DNA from: DAHVFK01 sp963755395
GTDB lineage: Bacteria > Pseudomonadota > Gammaproteobacteria > Burkholderiales > SG8-39
Direction: 5' to 3'
DNA: 64,000 nt
Assembly: GCA_963755395.1 (NCBI GenBank)
Contig: CAVWJJ010000004.1
Span: 186,001 to 250,000 of the forward strand
Under the pieces are notes generated by a model, which made no database searches, had not been told where the DNA came from, and was given only the letters and a program-made list of their open reading frames with translations. Of the stretch, positions 16,215-25,203 are shown piece by piece. Both the position numbers and the translations under genes were made by a program. How positions within the stretch are numbered: the stretch's first letter is position 1; the number at the start of each line of letters is the position of its first letter.

Positions 16215-18769
16215 CTTCGCTTCTTTTTGGAGGCGGGCTTTGCCGCCTTCTTCGCTGGTTTGCGCGCGGCGGTGGCGGACTTCTTCGTCGCGGCGGGCGC
16301 GGACGCCGGTACCGCTGCGGCCGCGGCGACCTTGGGCTTGCGCGGCTCGAATTCGAATCCGACACGACCTTCCGGATTCTTGACCAGATACGCCTTGAAC
16401 GAACGCCCTTTTTTCGAGATGAAGCGCTGCAGCAGATCGGTCTTTCCAGTCGCGAGCAGCTTCGCCATTTGGGTCCTCTCGACTGGCTGCTGAAGGATGA
16501 GCTTGCCAGAGCGGAAGTCGCAGCTGCGCGATGGTCCGACGGCTTTCTCGCAGACGTACGCGACACCGTGTTCGAAAACGCGAGCACCGCACTTCGGGCA
16601 AGCGCCGAGGCTTTCTTGCTCGGAAAAGTCTGGCGCCTCTTCGGCGTCCGACGAGGCCGATCCGTGACCAAAGTCGAATTCGACCCGGTACTCGTCGTTC
16701 AGCCTGACGCCGGCCGCGAAAGGCTTACCCATCCGGCTGCGGAACCCCGTTAGGGGACCGATGAAGCGCGTTCGAATCAGTTCACTGACTTCTTCGGGAG
16801 ACCATTCGCGTCCGGAGGTCACTTTCCAGATTGAGAAGTCGCACTTCTGGCATTGAAACTTGCGATAGTTCTCCTGCACCTTACCGCCGCACTTCGGACA
16901 AGGCGCATTGACCGTAGCGAAGGCGGTATCCGGTATGTCTCCGTTCCTGATCCTCTCCACCATGTCGCGGGTAACTTGCTCGATGTGCTCCATGAACTCC
17001 TGGCGCCGCAGCTTGCCTGCTTCCATCAGCTTGAGTTTGAATTCCCAGTCTCCGGTCAGTTCAGGCGAGGTGATCTCGCTGACGCCGAAATGGCGCAAGG
17101 CGAACAGAAGCGAAAACGCCTTCGGAGTCGGCACCAGTTCCCGGCCGCTGCGGTGGACGTACTCTTCCTGAATCAATCCCTCGATCACCGCCGCGCGCGT
17201 GGCCGGCGTGCCGAGCCCCTTCGCCTCCATCGCCGCACGCAATTCGTCGTCTTCGACCAGCTTTCCGGCACCTTCCATCGCCGAAAGCAGCGTCGCCTCC
17301 GTATAGCGCGGGGACGGTTTCGTTTGATTTGCCTGCGCGCCGATCTCGGAGAGGTCCACCATCTCGTTCGGTGCGACCACCGGTAGGCTGTCGCTTTCAG
17401 ATTGGGCCGCGCGGCCATACACGACGAGCCAGCCAGGGTTGCGCAGCACCCGGCCCTCCGTTCTGAACTGGTGGTTACCTACCCTCGTGATTCTGGTCGT
17501 CTGCAGGTACTCGGCAGCGGGATGGAAGACGGCCAAGAAACGCCGCACAACCATGTCATAAAGCTTTTGTTCGGCGTCGTTGAGTTGTTTTGGAGGCTGT
17601 TGCGTAGGAATGATCGCGAAGTGGTCGGAAATCTTGGTGTTGTCGAAAACGCGGCGATTCGGCTTGACCCAACCCTGTTTCAGCACACTTTTGGCAAAAG
17701 CGCCGTACTCATTGGTAGCGGCCAAAGCCTCCACGGTCTTCTTCACTGTCCCGAGATAGTCTTCCGGGAGCGCGCGCGCATCCGTGCGGGGGTAGGTCAG
17801 CACTTTGTGTCGCTCGTAGAGCGCCTGCGCGAGCGAAAGCGTCATTTTGGCGGGAAAACCGAAGCGGCCGTTGGCTTCGCGCTGCAAGCTCGTGAGATCG
17901 AACAGCAGCGGCGAGAGTTGCGTTGAAGGCTTGCTTTCTTCCATGACCGAGCCCTTGCCGCCGCGGCATGCTGCGACGATCACCTCGGCCTCTTTCGCAC
18001 TCCACAACCGGTCCGGCTTTCGCTCGCTATCCTCGTCCTTCTTGTACCCGGGATCGAACCAGCGTCCTGTGTACTCCCCGGCAACGGCGGCGAAGCGGGC
18101 ATGGACTTCCCAGAAATCGCGCGGGACGAATGCTCGGATACGCTCCTCGCGTTCGACGATCACTGTAAGCGTCGGAGTCTGCACACGGCCTACCGTGGTG
18201 AGATAGAACCCACCCTCCTTCGAGTTGAAGGCGGTCATCGCGCGAGTGCCGTTTATCCCCACCAGCCAGTCCGCCTCGGAACGGCAGCGGGCCGCATCCG
18301 CGAGCGGAAGCAGTTCCTTGTCCGGACGCAGGGTGTCGAAACCGTCGCGGATTGCCTGCGGCGTCATCGATTGCAGCCACAAGCGCTCAATGGGCTTCTT
18401 AATGCGCGCATAGTTCACGAGATAGCGGAATATGAGTTCGCCCTCGCGACCGGCGTCGCAGGCGTTTATAAGTGCCCCGACGTCCTTGCGCTTCATTAAC
18501 CGCAGAAGCAGATTGAGCCGGTCCTGGCTTCGCTCGATCGGCGTCAATTCGAAATGTGGCGGAATGACCGGTAGTCTGGCGAACGACCATTTGCCCTTCT
18601 TCACGTCGTACTCCTCCGGCAGCGAGAGCGCCAGCAGGTGCCCGACTGCCGATGACAGCACGAAATCGTCGTTCTCAAAATAATCGCCCTTACGCGTGAA
18701 GCTGCCCAGCGAACGGGCAATGTCCGCGGCAACGGAGGGTTTCTCGGCAATTATCAGCGTTTTGCTCAT
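16211..18769 (-). CDS. topB: DNA topoisomerase III
   Basis: Type IA topoisomerase that decatenates and relaxes DNA. I use the ATG at 18769 (MSKTLIIAEKPSVAADIARSLG), giving 852 residues. Seen: the TOPRIM domain (ACDAGREGELIFR), GRVQTPTLTVIVEREE, and the catalytic Tyr326 in LTYPRTD. At least two C-terminal zinc ribbons follow (CPKCGGKVQ...CQKC; CPKCGARVF...C). The last 40 residues are an Ala/Lys/Pro tail resembling histone H1 tails, common in GC-rich betaproteobacteria. The longer open frame to 19219 is rejected because it overlaps smg and has no family match. It ends tail to tail with gyrB. Confidence 0.95.
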   Translation of the reverse strand: MSKTLIIAEKPSVAADIARSLGSFTRKGDYFENDDFVLSSAVGHLLALSLPEEYDVKKGKWSFARLPVIPPHFELTPIERSQDRLNLLLRLMKRKDVGALINACDAGREGELIFRYLVNYARIKKPIERLWLQSMTPQAIRDGFDTLRPDKELLPLADAARCRSEADWLVGINGTRAMTAFNSKEGGFYLTTVGRVQTPTLTVIVEREERIRAFVPRDFWEVHARFAAVAGEYTGRWFDPGYKKDEDSERKPDRLWSAKEAEVIVAACRGGKGSVMEESKPSTQLSPLLFDLTSLQREANGRFGFPAKMTLSLAQALYERHKVLTYPRTDARALPEDYLGTVKKTVEALAATNEYGAFAKSVLKQGWVKPNRRVFDNTKISDHFAIIPTQQPPKQLNDAEQKLYDMVVRRFLAVFHPAAEYLQTTRITRVGNHQFRTEGRVLRNPGWLVVYGRAAQSESDSLPVVAPNEMVDLSEIGAQANQTKPSPRYTEATLLSAMEGAGKLVEDDELRAAMEAKGLGTPATRAAVIEGLIQEEYVHRSGRELVPTPKAFSLLFALRHFGVSEITSPELTGDWEFKLKLMEAGKLRRQEFMEHIEQVTRDMVERIRNGDIPDTAFATVNAPCPKCGGKVQENYRKFQCQKCDFSIWKVTSGREWSPEEVSELIRTRFIGPLTGFRSRMGKPFAAGVRLNDEYRVEFDFGHGSASSDAEEAPDFSEQESLGACPKCGARVFEHGVAYVCEKAVGPSRSCDFRSGKLILQQPVERTQMAKLLATGKTDLLQRFISKKGRSFKAYLVKNPEGRVGFEFEPRKPKVAAAAAVPASAPAATKKSATAARKPAKKAAKPASKKKRS

Positions 18770-18888
18770 GGAGGGCCGGGCGAGTCGCCGCGGGCGTCGA
18801 AAGGCGGCAGATGATAAGTGCAAACGCGCCGGGGCGGCAACCCAGGCGGTAAAGGCCCCGCCCGGGCCCCGCCTTGCACGCGCGAGCC

Positions 18889-19347
18889 TTAGTTCGGCAA
18901 GCGCTCGTGTTGAACCGTGAACAGGTCCTCTGCGAGCAGACGGCTGGTGGGCGTTTGCTGGTTCCAGAGCACCATCAGCACGATCAACTTGAGTTGCTCG
19001 AGCGACAATGCGGAACCGGTGGCAGCGAGCGCACGCTCGATGACGTGCTCGCGAACCTGTGGACTCAGGATTCCGGATTGCTCCAGCGTGAGCAGAAAGC
19101 CGCGACATTCTGTATCTAGCTTGGCAAGCTCTTTCGGTGCGTAAGCGCGGAAGGTGTTGTGCGAGTCGGGAATCGGCGCGAAATTGCGGTGCGGGACGCG
19201 AAGCACGCCTGCGAGCCAAGACAGCGCTTCGCTAATGTCGGTGTCCTCGAAGCCAGCAGCGGAGAGCTTCTTTGCCACCAGTTCGCTGTCTTGGGCGAGG
19301 TCGGTTTGTAGACAGTGCTCGAAAAGGTATACGAGGATTTCATACAT
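18889..19347 (-). CDS. smg: Smg/DUF494 family protein
   Basis: 152-residue protein of the Smg family (COG2922), function unknown, acidic and helical. The opening MYEILVYLFEHCLQ and the end region SLEQLKLIVLMVLWNQQ are family hallmarks. It follows dprA by 13 bp, the standard dprA-smg-topB order of beta- and gammaproteobacteria. Between it and topB lie 119 bp with no gene. Confidence 0.9.
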   Translation of the reverse strand: MYEILVYLFEHCLQTDLAQDSELVAKKLSAAGFEDTDISEALSWLAGVLRVPHRNFAPIPDSHNTFRAYAPKELAKLDTECRGFLLTLEQSGILSPQVREHVIERALAATGSALSLEQLKLIVLMVLWNQQTPTSRLLAEDLFTVQHERLPN

Positions 19348-19360
19348 ATTATTGTTCTCC

Positions 19361-20452
19361 TCAGCAGTTCAGACGTTGATATAGCCCGCCGGGCAGCACC
19401 GCAATCAGTCCGGCGAGTTCGAGCCGCAGCAGTTCCGAGGATACCTGCTCGGCAGTCAAACCTGCACGCACGCAGAGCGAATCGACGTCTATGGGGTCGA
19501 ACCCCATATGTGCCACAAGGGGGTTATCCGGGGGCGGCAGCATGCGCCCGGATCGGGGAATAGCGTTCCCTGTAGGCTGGAAGCCACCGAGTTCGGACAG
19601 CACGTCCTCCGCTGATTCAACCAGCTTGGCGCCGGACTTGATGAGCGCGTGACATCCCTTGGACAGTGGCGAGTGAATTGACCCGGGAATTGCGAACACT
19701 TCGCGTCCCTGTTCGACGGCGGCGCGCGCAGTGATCAGCGAACCTGAAGCAAGCGCCGCCTCGACCACCAGACAGCCTTGCGCCAATCCACAGATGAGTC
19801 GATTGCGACGGGGGAAGTTGTGCGCGGCCGCCGGGGTCCCGAGCGGAAACTCGGAAATCAGCAAACCGCGCTGCCCTATCTCGGCCGCAAGCGATGTGTT
19901 ACGTGCGGGGTAGGTGACATCGATGCCTGTTCCGAGCACTGCAATCGTGGACCCGGACCCCGCTAATCCACCGCGATGGGCCGCCGCGTCGATGCCGAGC
20001 GCAAGGCCGGAAACGATCGTTAGGCCCGCGTCACTGAACGCACGAGCAAAGCTTTCCGCGTTACGCTCGCCTTGCACAGTTGCGTTCCGGCTGCCTACGA
20101 CAGCGAGCGCAGGCCGAGTCAGCAGCTCGAGACGGCCATGCGCGTACAGGAGTGTCGGTGGGTCCGCAATTTCGAGCAATGGCCTTGGGTAGGCCTCGTC
20201 GGCAAGGGTAACGACTGCATGTCCCGGCTGCGCCGCCCACTCACTTGCCGCGGCGACGGCGGCAGCGACTTCGGCGGAATCGGTGGCGTCAATGGCCGCG
20301 CGAGGGGCGAACCGCACGAGGTCAGAGCGGGAACGCGCCAGGATTTGTTCAGGTAGGCCGAACTGTTTGAGCAGCAGGCGAATAGCGACTGGCCCGAGGC
20401 CTGGCGTAAGGGTGAGTCGCAGCCAACTCGCCAGCCCCGGTTCCGTCGTCAT
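19361..20452 (-). CDS. dprA: DNA-processing protein DprA
   Basis: Loads RecA on incoming single-stranded DNA during natural transformation. 363 residues: N-terminal helical domain, Rossmann fold with GSRNATVQGERNAESFARA, SGLALGIDAAAHRGGL, GTGIDVTYPARN and SEFPLGTPAAAHNFPRRNR, and a C-terminal winged-helix-like region (about residues 300-363). With comM at 46.9 kb it suggests that transformation genes exist in this lineage; no uptake genes are in the window. Confidence 0.96.
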   Translation of the reverse strand: MTTEPGLASWLRLTLTPGLGPVAIRLLLKQFGLPEQILARSRSDLVRFAPRAAIDATDSAEVAAAVAAASEWAAQPGHAVVTLADEAYPRPLLEIADPPTLLYAHGRLELLTRPALAVVGSRNATVQGERNAESFARAFSDAGLTIVSGLALGIDAAAHRGGLAGSGSTIAVLGTGIDVTYPARNTSLAAEIGQRGLLISEFPLGTPAAAHNFPRRNRLICGLAQGCLVVEAALASGSLITARAAVEQGREVFAIPGSIHSPLSKGCHALIKSGAKLVESAEDVLSELGGFQPTGNAIPRSGRMLPPPDNPLVAHMGFDPIDVDSLCVRAGLTAEQVSSELLRLELAGLIAVLPGGLYQRLNC

Positions 20453-20527
20453 AGGCCCGCCAAAAGGCGGAATCGCGCTCGCACGCGCGGCTCCGGTCTT
20501 CGATGGCGCCGCGCACCAAGCCCGGGA

Positions 20528-21616
20528 CTAAGGCGTTTGCACCACATCCAACGGCTGAACAGGCCTCACGATACTCATGACTAGTGCGTAAGATACGCGG
20601 TCGAACACACGAAATACAAACACGTGGCCATTTGGCTCGTCCGGTAGCCGGATCTGGGCATCTGGCGCGCCTACCGGTTTGGAGGTATCAGTCACGGTCT
20701 GGCCATGCGTGTAGACGGCCAGCACTGTACCAACGTCGATGCCGTCGGACTTACCCCGATTGATCGTGATAATCGAATCCGTGCCTGTCTCGCTCACTCG
20801 CTGCACGCCGCCGTAAATCGACATCACACGGCCCCTGATAAAAACGCTCGGCGAGTGCGGCGCATAATTCACCGCCTGCGGTGGGCCGGCCGGGATCAAC
20901 TTGTCACCGACGCCGACTTCTTGTTTCACGTTCGCCAGCTGCACGGTAGTAGGTTCCCCGGACCTCGTCACCTGTGCGGTCCCAAGGAAGATCGCTTCAT
21001 AGCCGAGGGTTCGATCGGTTTCCGGATCGACGAGCGCGCTACCTGCCCGGTAGACGTTCCACGTCTTTTCTTTCGAGCGTCCAATGCCGCGCACGTAGGC
21101 TGAATTGCCGGATTCAAGGATCACTCGGTCCTGCTGAGTCGCGACGATCGTCGGTGCGTTATCCAGCCCGCCAGGTTCGATGACCAGCGACTGGGTGAGG
21201 AACGGTTCGATTACCGAGGGCGGAATGCTCGGTATCGGTACATCGGTGCTGCCGATCACCCTAGTCCTGGGATGAAGCGCCTCGTTACCTGAGGTACCCG
21301 AGCTACCCGAGCTGCCCATGATCGTAAGCCGTCCGTGCAATCGGTCGAGCACGATCACGTTGCCAGGATAGATGCGATGGGGATTCTTGATCTGATCCCG
21401 GTTCAGGTTCCACAATTCTGGCCAGCGCCAAGGCGAATTGGTGAAGCGTTGCGCAATGCCCCAAAGAGTGTCGCCCGGTACGACAACGTAGCGGTCCGGT
21501 GCATCCGGCTTGATTGCGCCAGAGCTTTTGGGTGCCTCGGCCGCGGCCCCGGCCGCCGCCAGGCTCGCAACGACAAAAGCCAGCGTTGTGATAGACTTAC
21601 GCAAGTGACCGTACAT
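20528..21616 (-). CDS. LysM domain exported protein
   Basis: Secreted or periplasmic protein of 362 residues from the ATG at 21616. A signal peptide (MYGHLRKSITTLAFVVASLAAAGAAAEA) is followed by one LysM peptidoglycan-binding repeat, YVVVPGDTLWGIAQRFTNSPWRWPELW, near residues 43-69. A GSSGSSGTSG linker and a long beta-rich region of unknown function come next. The order LysM-dprA-smg, divergent from def, is common in betaproteobacteria. The open frame extends to 21685, but the signal peptide fixes the start. Confidence 0.88.
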   Translation of the reverse strand: MYGHLRKSITTLAFVVASLAAAGAAAEAPKSSGAIKPDAPDRYVVVPGDTLWGIAQRFTNSPWRWPELWNLNRDQIKNPHRIYPGNVIVLDRLHGRLTIMGSSGSSGTSGNEALHPRTRVIGSTDVPIPSIPPSVIEPFLTQSLVIEPGGLDNAPTIVATQQDRVILESGNSAYVRGIGRSKEKTWNVYRAGSALVDPETDRTLGYEAIFLGTAQVTRSGEPTTVQLANVKQEVGVGDKLIPAGPPQAVNYAPHSPSVFIRGRVMSIYGGVQRVSETGTDSIITINRGKSDGIDVGTVLAVYTHGQTVTDTSKPVGAPDAQIRLPDEPNGHVFVFRVFDRVSYALVMSIVRPVQPLDVVQTP

Positions 21617-21762
21617 AGGGCCCCCGATTGTTTCTTGGCTCTTCGGGCCGGCTTGAAGTGCCGATTGTTCACCCAAAATTGGCATAAAAGCCCATTTAGC
21701 TTACATACTGCCTGAAATTGTGCATGTAATTAATTCACACAGCAAGTGATTTCCTGATTTCA

Positions 21763-22266
21763 ATGGCCCTCTTGAACATCCTCCGATACCCCGACGCGCG
21801 GCTCCACAAGACAGCCATGCCGGTGACGGTCTTCGATGATGGCTTGAAAAGGCTGGTCCACGACATGGCCGAGACCATGTACGCGGCCCCCGGGATTGGC
21901 CTTGCGGCTACTCAGGTCGACGTTCACAAACAAGTCATCGTCATCGACGCGTCCGAACGGCGCGACTCGCTGATCGTGCTGGTCAATCCCGAGATCGTCG
22001 AGACGACAGGTATATCCGACATTGAGGAGGGCTGCCTTTCGGTGCCCGGAATCTACGAGCTCGTCGAGCGGGCCGAGCGCGTAAAGGTGCGCGCGTACGA
22101 CCAGAACGGCAATGCGCTCACGCTAGAGGCGCAGGGTCTGCTTGCAGTATGCATCCAGCACGAGATGGACCACCTGCAAGGCAAGGTCTTCGTGGAGTAC
22201 CTTTCGCAGCTCAAGCAGCAGCGCATTCGCGCAAGACTGGCCAAGCAGCTCAGGAAGAGCGCTTAG
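21763..22266 (+). CDS. def: Peptide deformylase
   Basis: Metal-dependent hydrolase removing the N-formyl group from nascent proteins. 167 residues with all three motifs: GIGLAATQVD (motif 1), EEGCLSVPG (motif 2, metal-ligand Cys) and QHEMDHLQG (motif 3, HExxH). First gene of a run with fmt (68-bp gap), which makes the formyl-Met tRNA this enzyme later acts on. Confidence 0.98.
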   Translation: MALLNILRYPDARLHKTAMPVTVFDDGLKRLVHDMAETMYAAPGIGLAATQVDVHKQVIVIDASERRDSLIVLVNPEIVETTGISDIEEGCLSVPGIYELVERAERVKVRAYDQNGNALTLEAQGLLAVCIQHEMDHLQGKVFVEYLSQLKQQRIRARLAKQLRKSA

Positions 22267-22334
22267 CGACGCGGGTGGCGGCACCCGCGACACCGGCGCT
22301 GGCGCGGTAGCCGCGAGGTCGGTGAGGGTTCTCC

Positions 22335-23276
22335 ATGCGATTGGCTTTCGCAGGTACTCCGGAGTTCGCTGAGCGTTCGCTTGCTGCTCTCCTGCGCGCT
22401 GGCCACCAAGTATCGCTCGTGCTGACCCAGCCGGATCGCCCCGCCGGACGCGGCATGCGACCAGCGCAAAGCGCCGTTAAGCGCTTGGCACTGCAGCAGG
22501 AAATTGAGGTATTCCAGCCCACAACGTTGAAGGACCGCGCGAGCCTTTGCCGAATCGTCAGCGCCGGTCCGGAACTGTTGGTGGTCGCGGCGTACGGCCT
22601 TATCTTGCCACAAGCGATGCTCAACTGTGTACCGCTGGGAGCCCTTAACGTTCATGCGTCCCTGCTTCCGCGCTGGAGGGGCGCAGCACCGATCCAGCGC
22701 GCTATCCTCGCCGGTGATCGCGAGAGCGGCATTACGATCATGAAGATGGATGCGGGCCTTGATACCGGACCGATACTTGCGCAGAGCGCGATCTTGATCA
22801 CCGAGGACGACGACGCGGGGACGCTTCATGAACGTCTCGCCGCCCTGGGCGCGAAGATGATCGTCTCGGCGCTCGCCGCCGTTGAGTCGGGCCGTGCTCG
22901 CTTTACGCCGCAGTCCACCGCAGACGTCACGTATGCGCACAAGATCGACAAGTCTGAATTGACCGTCGACTGGTCACGCCCTGCACAGGAGCTTGCGCGA
23001 GCGATTCGCGCATTCCGGCCGAGTCCGGGCGCGTCGAGCACTCTCGAAGATGCGGGCATAAAGATCTGGGAGGCACATGTTGCGCAAGGTTCAGGCGAGC
23101 CAGGGCGCGCGTTGGCGGCGAGCCCACATGGCATCGTGATTGGCTGTGGACAGGGCTCACTTGTCGTGACCCAGCTTCAGCGGGCGGGTGGTAGGCGCTT
23201 GTCTGCAGAGGAGTTCCTACGAGGCCATGCGATAGTCCCAGGCACGCGATTCGGCAAGCCAACTGAACGGGCATAG
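22335..23276 (+). CDS. fmt: Methionyl-tRNA formyltransferase
   Basis: Formylates Met-tRNAi using 10-formyl-tetrahydrofolate. 313 residues: N-terminal catalytic domain with LRAGHQVSLVLTQPDRPAGRG, NVHASLLPRWRGAAPIQRA (catalytic Asn-His region) and MDAGLDTGP, then the C-terminal tRNA-binding barrel. Stop and rsmB start are 3 bp apart. Confidence 0.98.
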   Translation: MRLAFAGTPEFAERSLAALLRAGHQVSLVLTQPDRPAGRGMRPAQSAVKRLALQQEIEVFQPTTLKDRASLCRIVSAGPELLVVAAYGLILPQAMLNCVPLGALNVHASLLPRWRGAAPIQRAILAGDRESGITIMKMDAGLDTGPILAQSAILITEDDDAGTLHERLAALGAKMIVSALAAVESGRARFTPQSTADVTYAHKIDKSELTVDWSRPAQELARAIRAFRPSPGASSTLEDAGIKIWEAHVAQGSGEPGRALAASPHGIVIGCGQGSLVVTQLQRAGGRRLSAEEFLRGHAIVPGTRFGKPTERA

Positions 23277-23279
23277 CGC

Positions 23280-24581
23280 ATGGCGCCTCGCAAGCTGGCC
23301 ACGGTCAGAGAGGACGCACCTTCCCTTGCTGGTTCCATGGCGCAAGCTGCGCGGATTGTTGCGAGCGTCGCCGCCGGACGCAGCCCTTCCGCGGCGCTAG
23401 AGCGTGCGGCTGAGGAGGGGAACGCATCTCGAGCGTCGCTCCTGGATCTCACTAACGGGACCTTGCGCCGGTACGGACGGGTTCAGGCGCTTTCGCGAAT
23501 CCTCAGCAAACGCGGTGGAACCGATCCCGTTGTCGAGGCGCTGCTGTGGTGTGCTTTTTACGCGCTCGATTGCAGCCGGCATGCCGCGTACACGGTTGTC
23601 GACCAGGCAGTGCGCGCGTGCGCCATAGTGGGGCAGCACCCGGCAAAGGGCTTCGTAAACGGTGTATTGCGCACGCTGCTGCGGAAGCGCGCGGCCATCG
23701 AGGCGGAGCTCGCTTCGGATGCGGAGGCGCGCTGGCAGCATCCTGCGTGGTGGATCAGCACGGTGCAGCGTGGTTATCCGGATACCTGGCGAGAGGTGCT
23801 CGAGGCTGGCAATACTCATCCGCCTATGTGCCTACGTGTGAATGCACGGCGCGTCTCTACGCAGGACTATCAACTGCGGCTCAAATCGGAGGGAATAGCC
23901 GCCAAACGCGTAGACAGTTGTGCGTTGTTGTTGGATAAGCCGGTGCCTGTCTCGCGTCTGCCAGGTTTCGCGCAGGGCGAGGTTTCGGTGCAGGACGCAG
24001 GCGCACAGCGGGCGGCCACCTATCTCGACCTGGCTGCCGGGCAGCGCGTCCTCGATGCCTGCGCCGCTCCCGGAGGGAAGAGCGGACACATGCTCGAGCT
24101 GGAGGATATTGCCCTCACCGCGTTGGATGCGGATGCCGCGCGCTGCAAGCTGATTGAGCGCAACCTCGCGCGGCTGGGTTTCGCCGCCCGCGTGCAGGCT
24201 GCCGATTGCACTCACCCCGAAAAGTGGTGGGACAACAGGCCGTTCGACCGCATTCTTGCTGACGTACCTTGCTCCGCGTCTGGCGTAGTGCGCCGCCATC
24301 CGGATATCAAGTGGCTGCGTCGAGCCCTCGATCTGAGTACATTTGCCGCGCGCCAATGCGCAATTCTGGACGCGCTTTGGTCAGCGCTCGCTGCGGGTGG
24401 TAAATTGCTGTATGTCACTTGTTCGGTGTTCTCAGAGGAAAACGACGCCGTCGTCGAAAGCTTCGCGGCACGTATGCCGGACGCGCTTCGCCTTCCGCTG
24501 CCGCAAGGCGCAGCGTCCACGCTGCTGCCCGGGGCGGAGCACGACGGATTCTATTTTGCCTTGCTAGCGAAGCGAAACTGA
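23280..24581 (+). CDS. rsmB: 16S rRNA (cytosine967-C5)-methyltransferase RsmB
   Basis: 433-residue SAM-dependent rRNA m5C methyltransferase (Sun/Fmu). N-terminal NusB-like RNA-binding domain (about residues 20-140), catalytic domain with the SAM loop LDACAAPGGKSGHMLEL, ADVPCSASGVVRRHPDIKW (motif IV cysteine) and YVTCSVF (motif VI nucleophile cysteine). Sits tightly between fmt and the DUF4390 gene. Confidence 0.98.
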   Translation: MAPRKLATVREDAPSLAGSMAQAARIVASVAAGRSPSAALERAAEEGNASRASLLDLTNGTLRRYGRVQALSRILSKRGGTDPVVEALLWCAFYALDCSRHAAYTVVDQAVRACAIVGQHPAKGFVNGVLRTLLRKRAAIEAELASDAEARWQHPAWWISTVQRGYPDTWREVLEAGNTHPPMCLRVNARRVSTQDYQLRLKSEGIAAKRVDSCALLLDKPVPVSRLPGFAQGEVSVQDAGAQRAATYLDLAAGQRVLDACAAPGGKSGHMLELEDIALTALDADAARCKLIERNLARLGFAARVQAADCTHPEKWWDNRPFDRILADVPCSASGVVRRHPDIKWLRRALDLSTFAARQCAILDALWSALAAGGKLLYVTCSVFSEENDAVVESFAARMPDALRLPLPQGAASTLLPGAEHDGFYFALLAKRN

Positions 24582-24588
24582 GAACGCG

Positions 24589-25203
24589 ATGCGCGGCATC
24601 GCCATCCTGCTCAAGCTTCTCCCGCTCGTGCTCGTGCTCGCCTTGAGCGGCACCGCGCGAGCGGACGAGATCGTCGTGCGCGACGCAAATTTGCGTGCGA
24701 CTGACGAGGGACTGGTGCTCAACGCCGAATTCAGTTTCCAAATCACTCCCAGGCTCGCTGAGGCTGTTGAAAACGGCGTACCGCTGTATTTCGATCTCGA
24801 TTTCGAGTTGACCCGCTCGCGGTGGTACTGGTTTGACGAGAAAGCCGTCGCGAAGCGCATGCAGGTTCGGTTGTCCTACCATGCCCTGTCGCGGCAATAC
24901 CGCCTGTCGACCGGCTTGCTGCAGCAAAGCTTCGGCACGCTGGAGGAGGCACTGGACGTGCTCAGGCGCCTTCGCAACTGGCTGGTTGTCGATCGTACCG
25001 TCTCGCTCGCTGACGCGACTTACGAGGCAGCCGTGCGCATGCGTTTGGATACTACTCTGCTGCCCAAGCCATTCCAGCTCAGCGCACTCACTAATCGGGA
25101 ATGGAACCTAGAGTCCGAGTGGAAACGATTCAGCTTCCGTCCGCCGCAGCAACCACCGGCGCCGGTGGAAAGCCGCCAACCGACCGAGGCGCCGGCGCGA
25201 TGA
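24589..25203 (+). CDS. DUF4390 domain exported protein
   Basis: 204-residue protein of unknown function. Signal peptide (MRGIAILLKLLPLVLVLALSGTARA) followed by a beta-rich domain matching DUF4390 as I remember it, with repeated FDLDFELTRSRWYWFDEK-type segments. The end is Pro-rich. The stop overlaps the kinase start by 4 bp (ATGA). It is a constant companion of ntrY-type kinases in betaproteobacteria, so a periplasmic partner or sensor role is conceivable (inference). Confidence 0.85.
   Translation: MRGIAILLKLLPLVLVLALSGTARADEIVVRDANLRATDEGLVLNAEFSFQITPRLAEAVENGVPLYFDLDFELTRSRWYWFDEKAVAKRMQVRLSYHALSRQYRLSTGLLQQSFGTLEEALDVLRRLRNWLVVDRTVSLADATYEAAVRMRLDTTLLPKPFQLSALTNREWNLESEWKRFSFRPPQQPPAPVESRQPTEAPAR

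Noticed and set aside
18851..18875. GC-rich hairpin between smg and topB
   Set aside because: GGCCCCGCCCGGGCCCC can fold, but no T run follows on either strand and it sits in generally GC-rich DNA.
18770..19219. 150-residue N-terminal extension of topB
   Set aside because: Lies mostly antisense-like or out of frame over smg and has no topoisomerase features; MSKTLIIAEKPS at 18769 is the real start.
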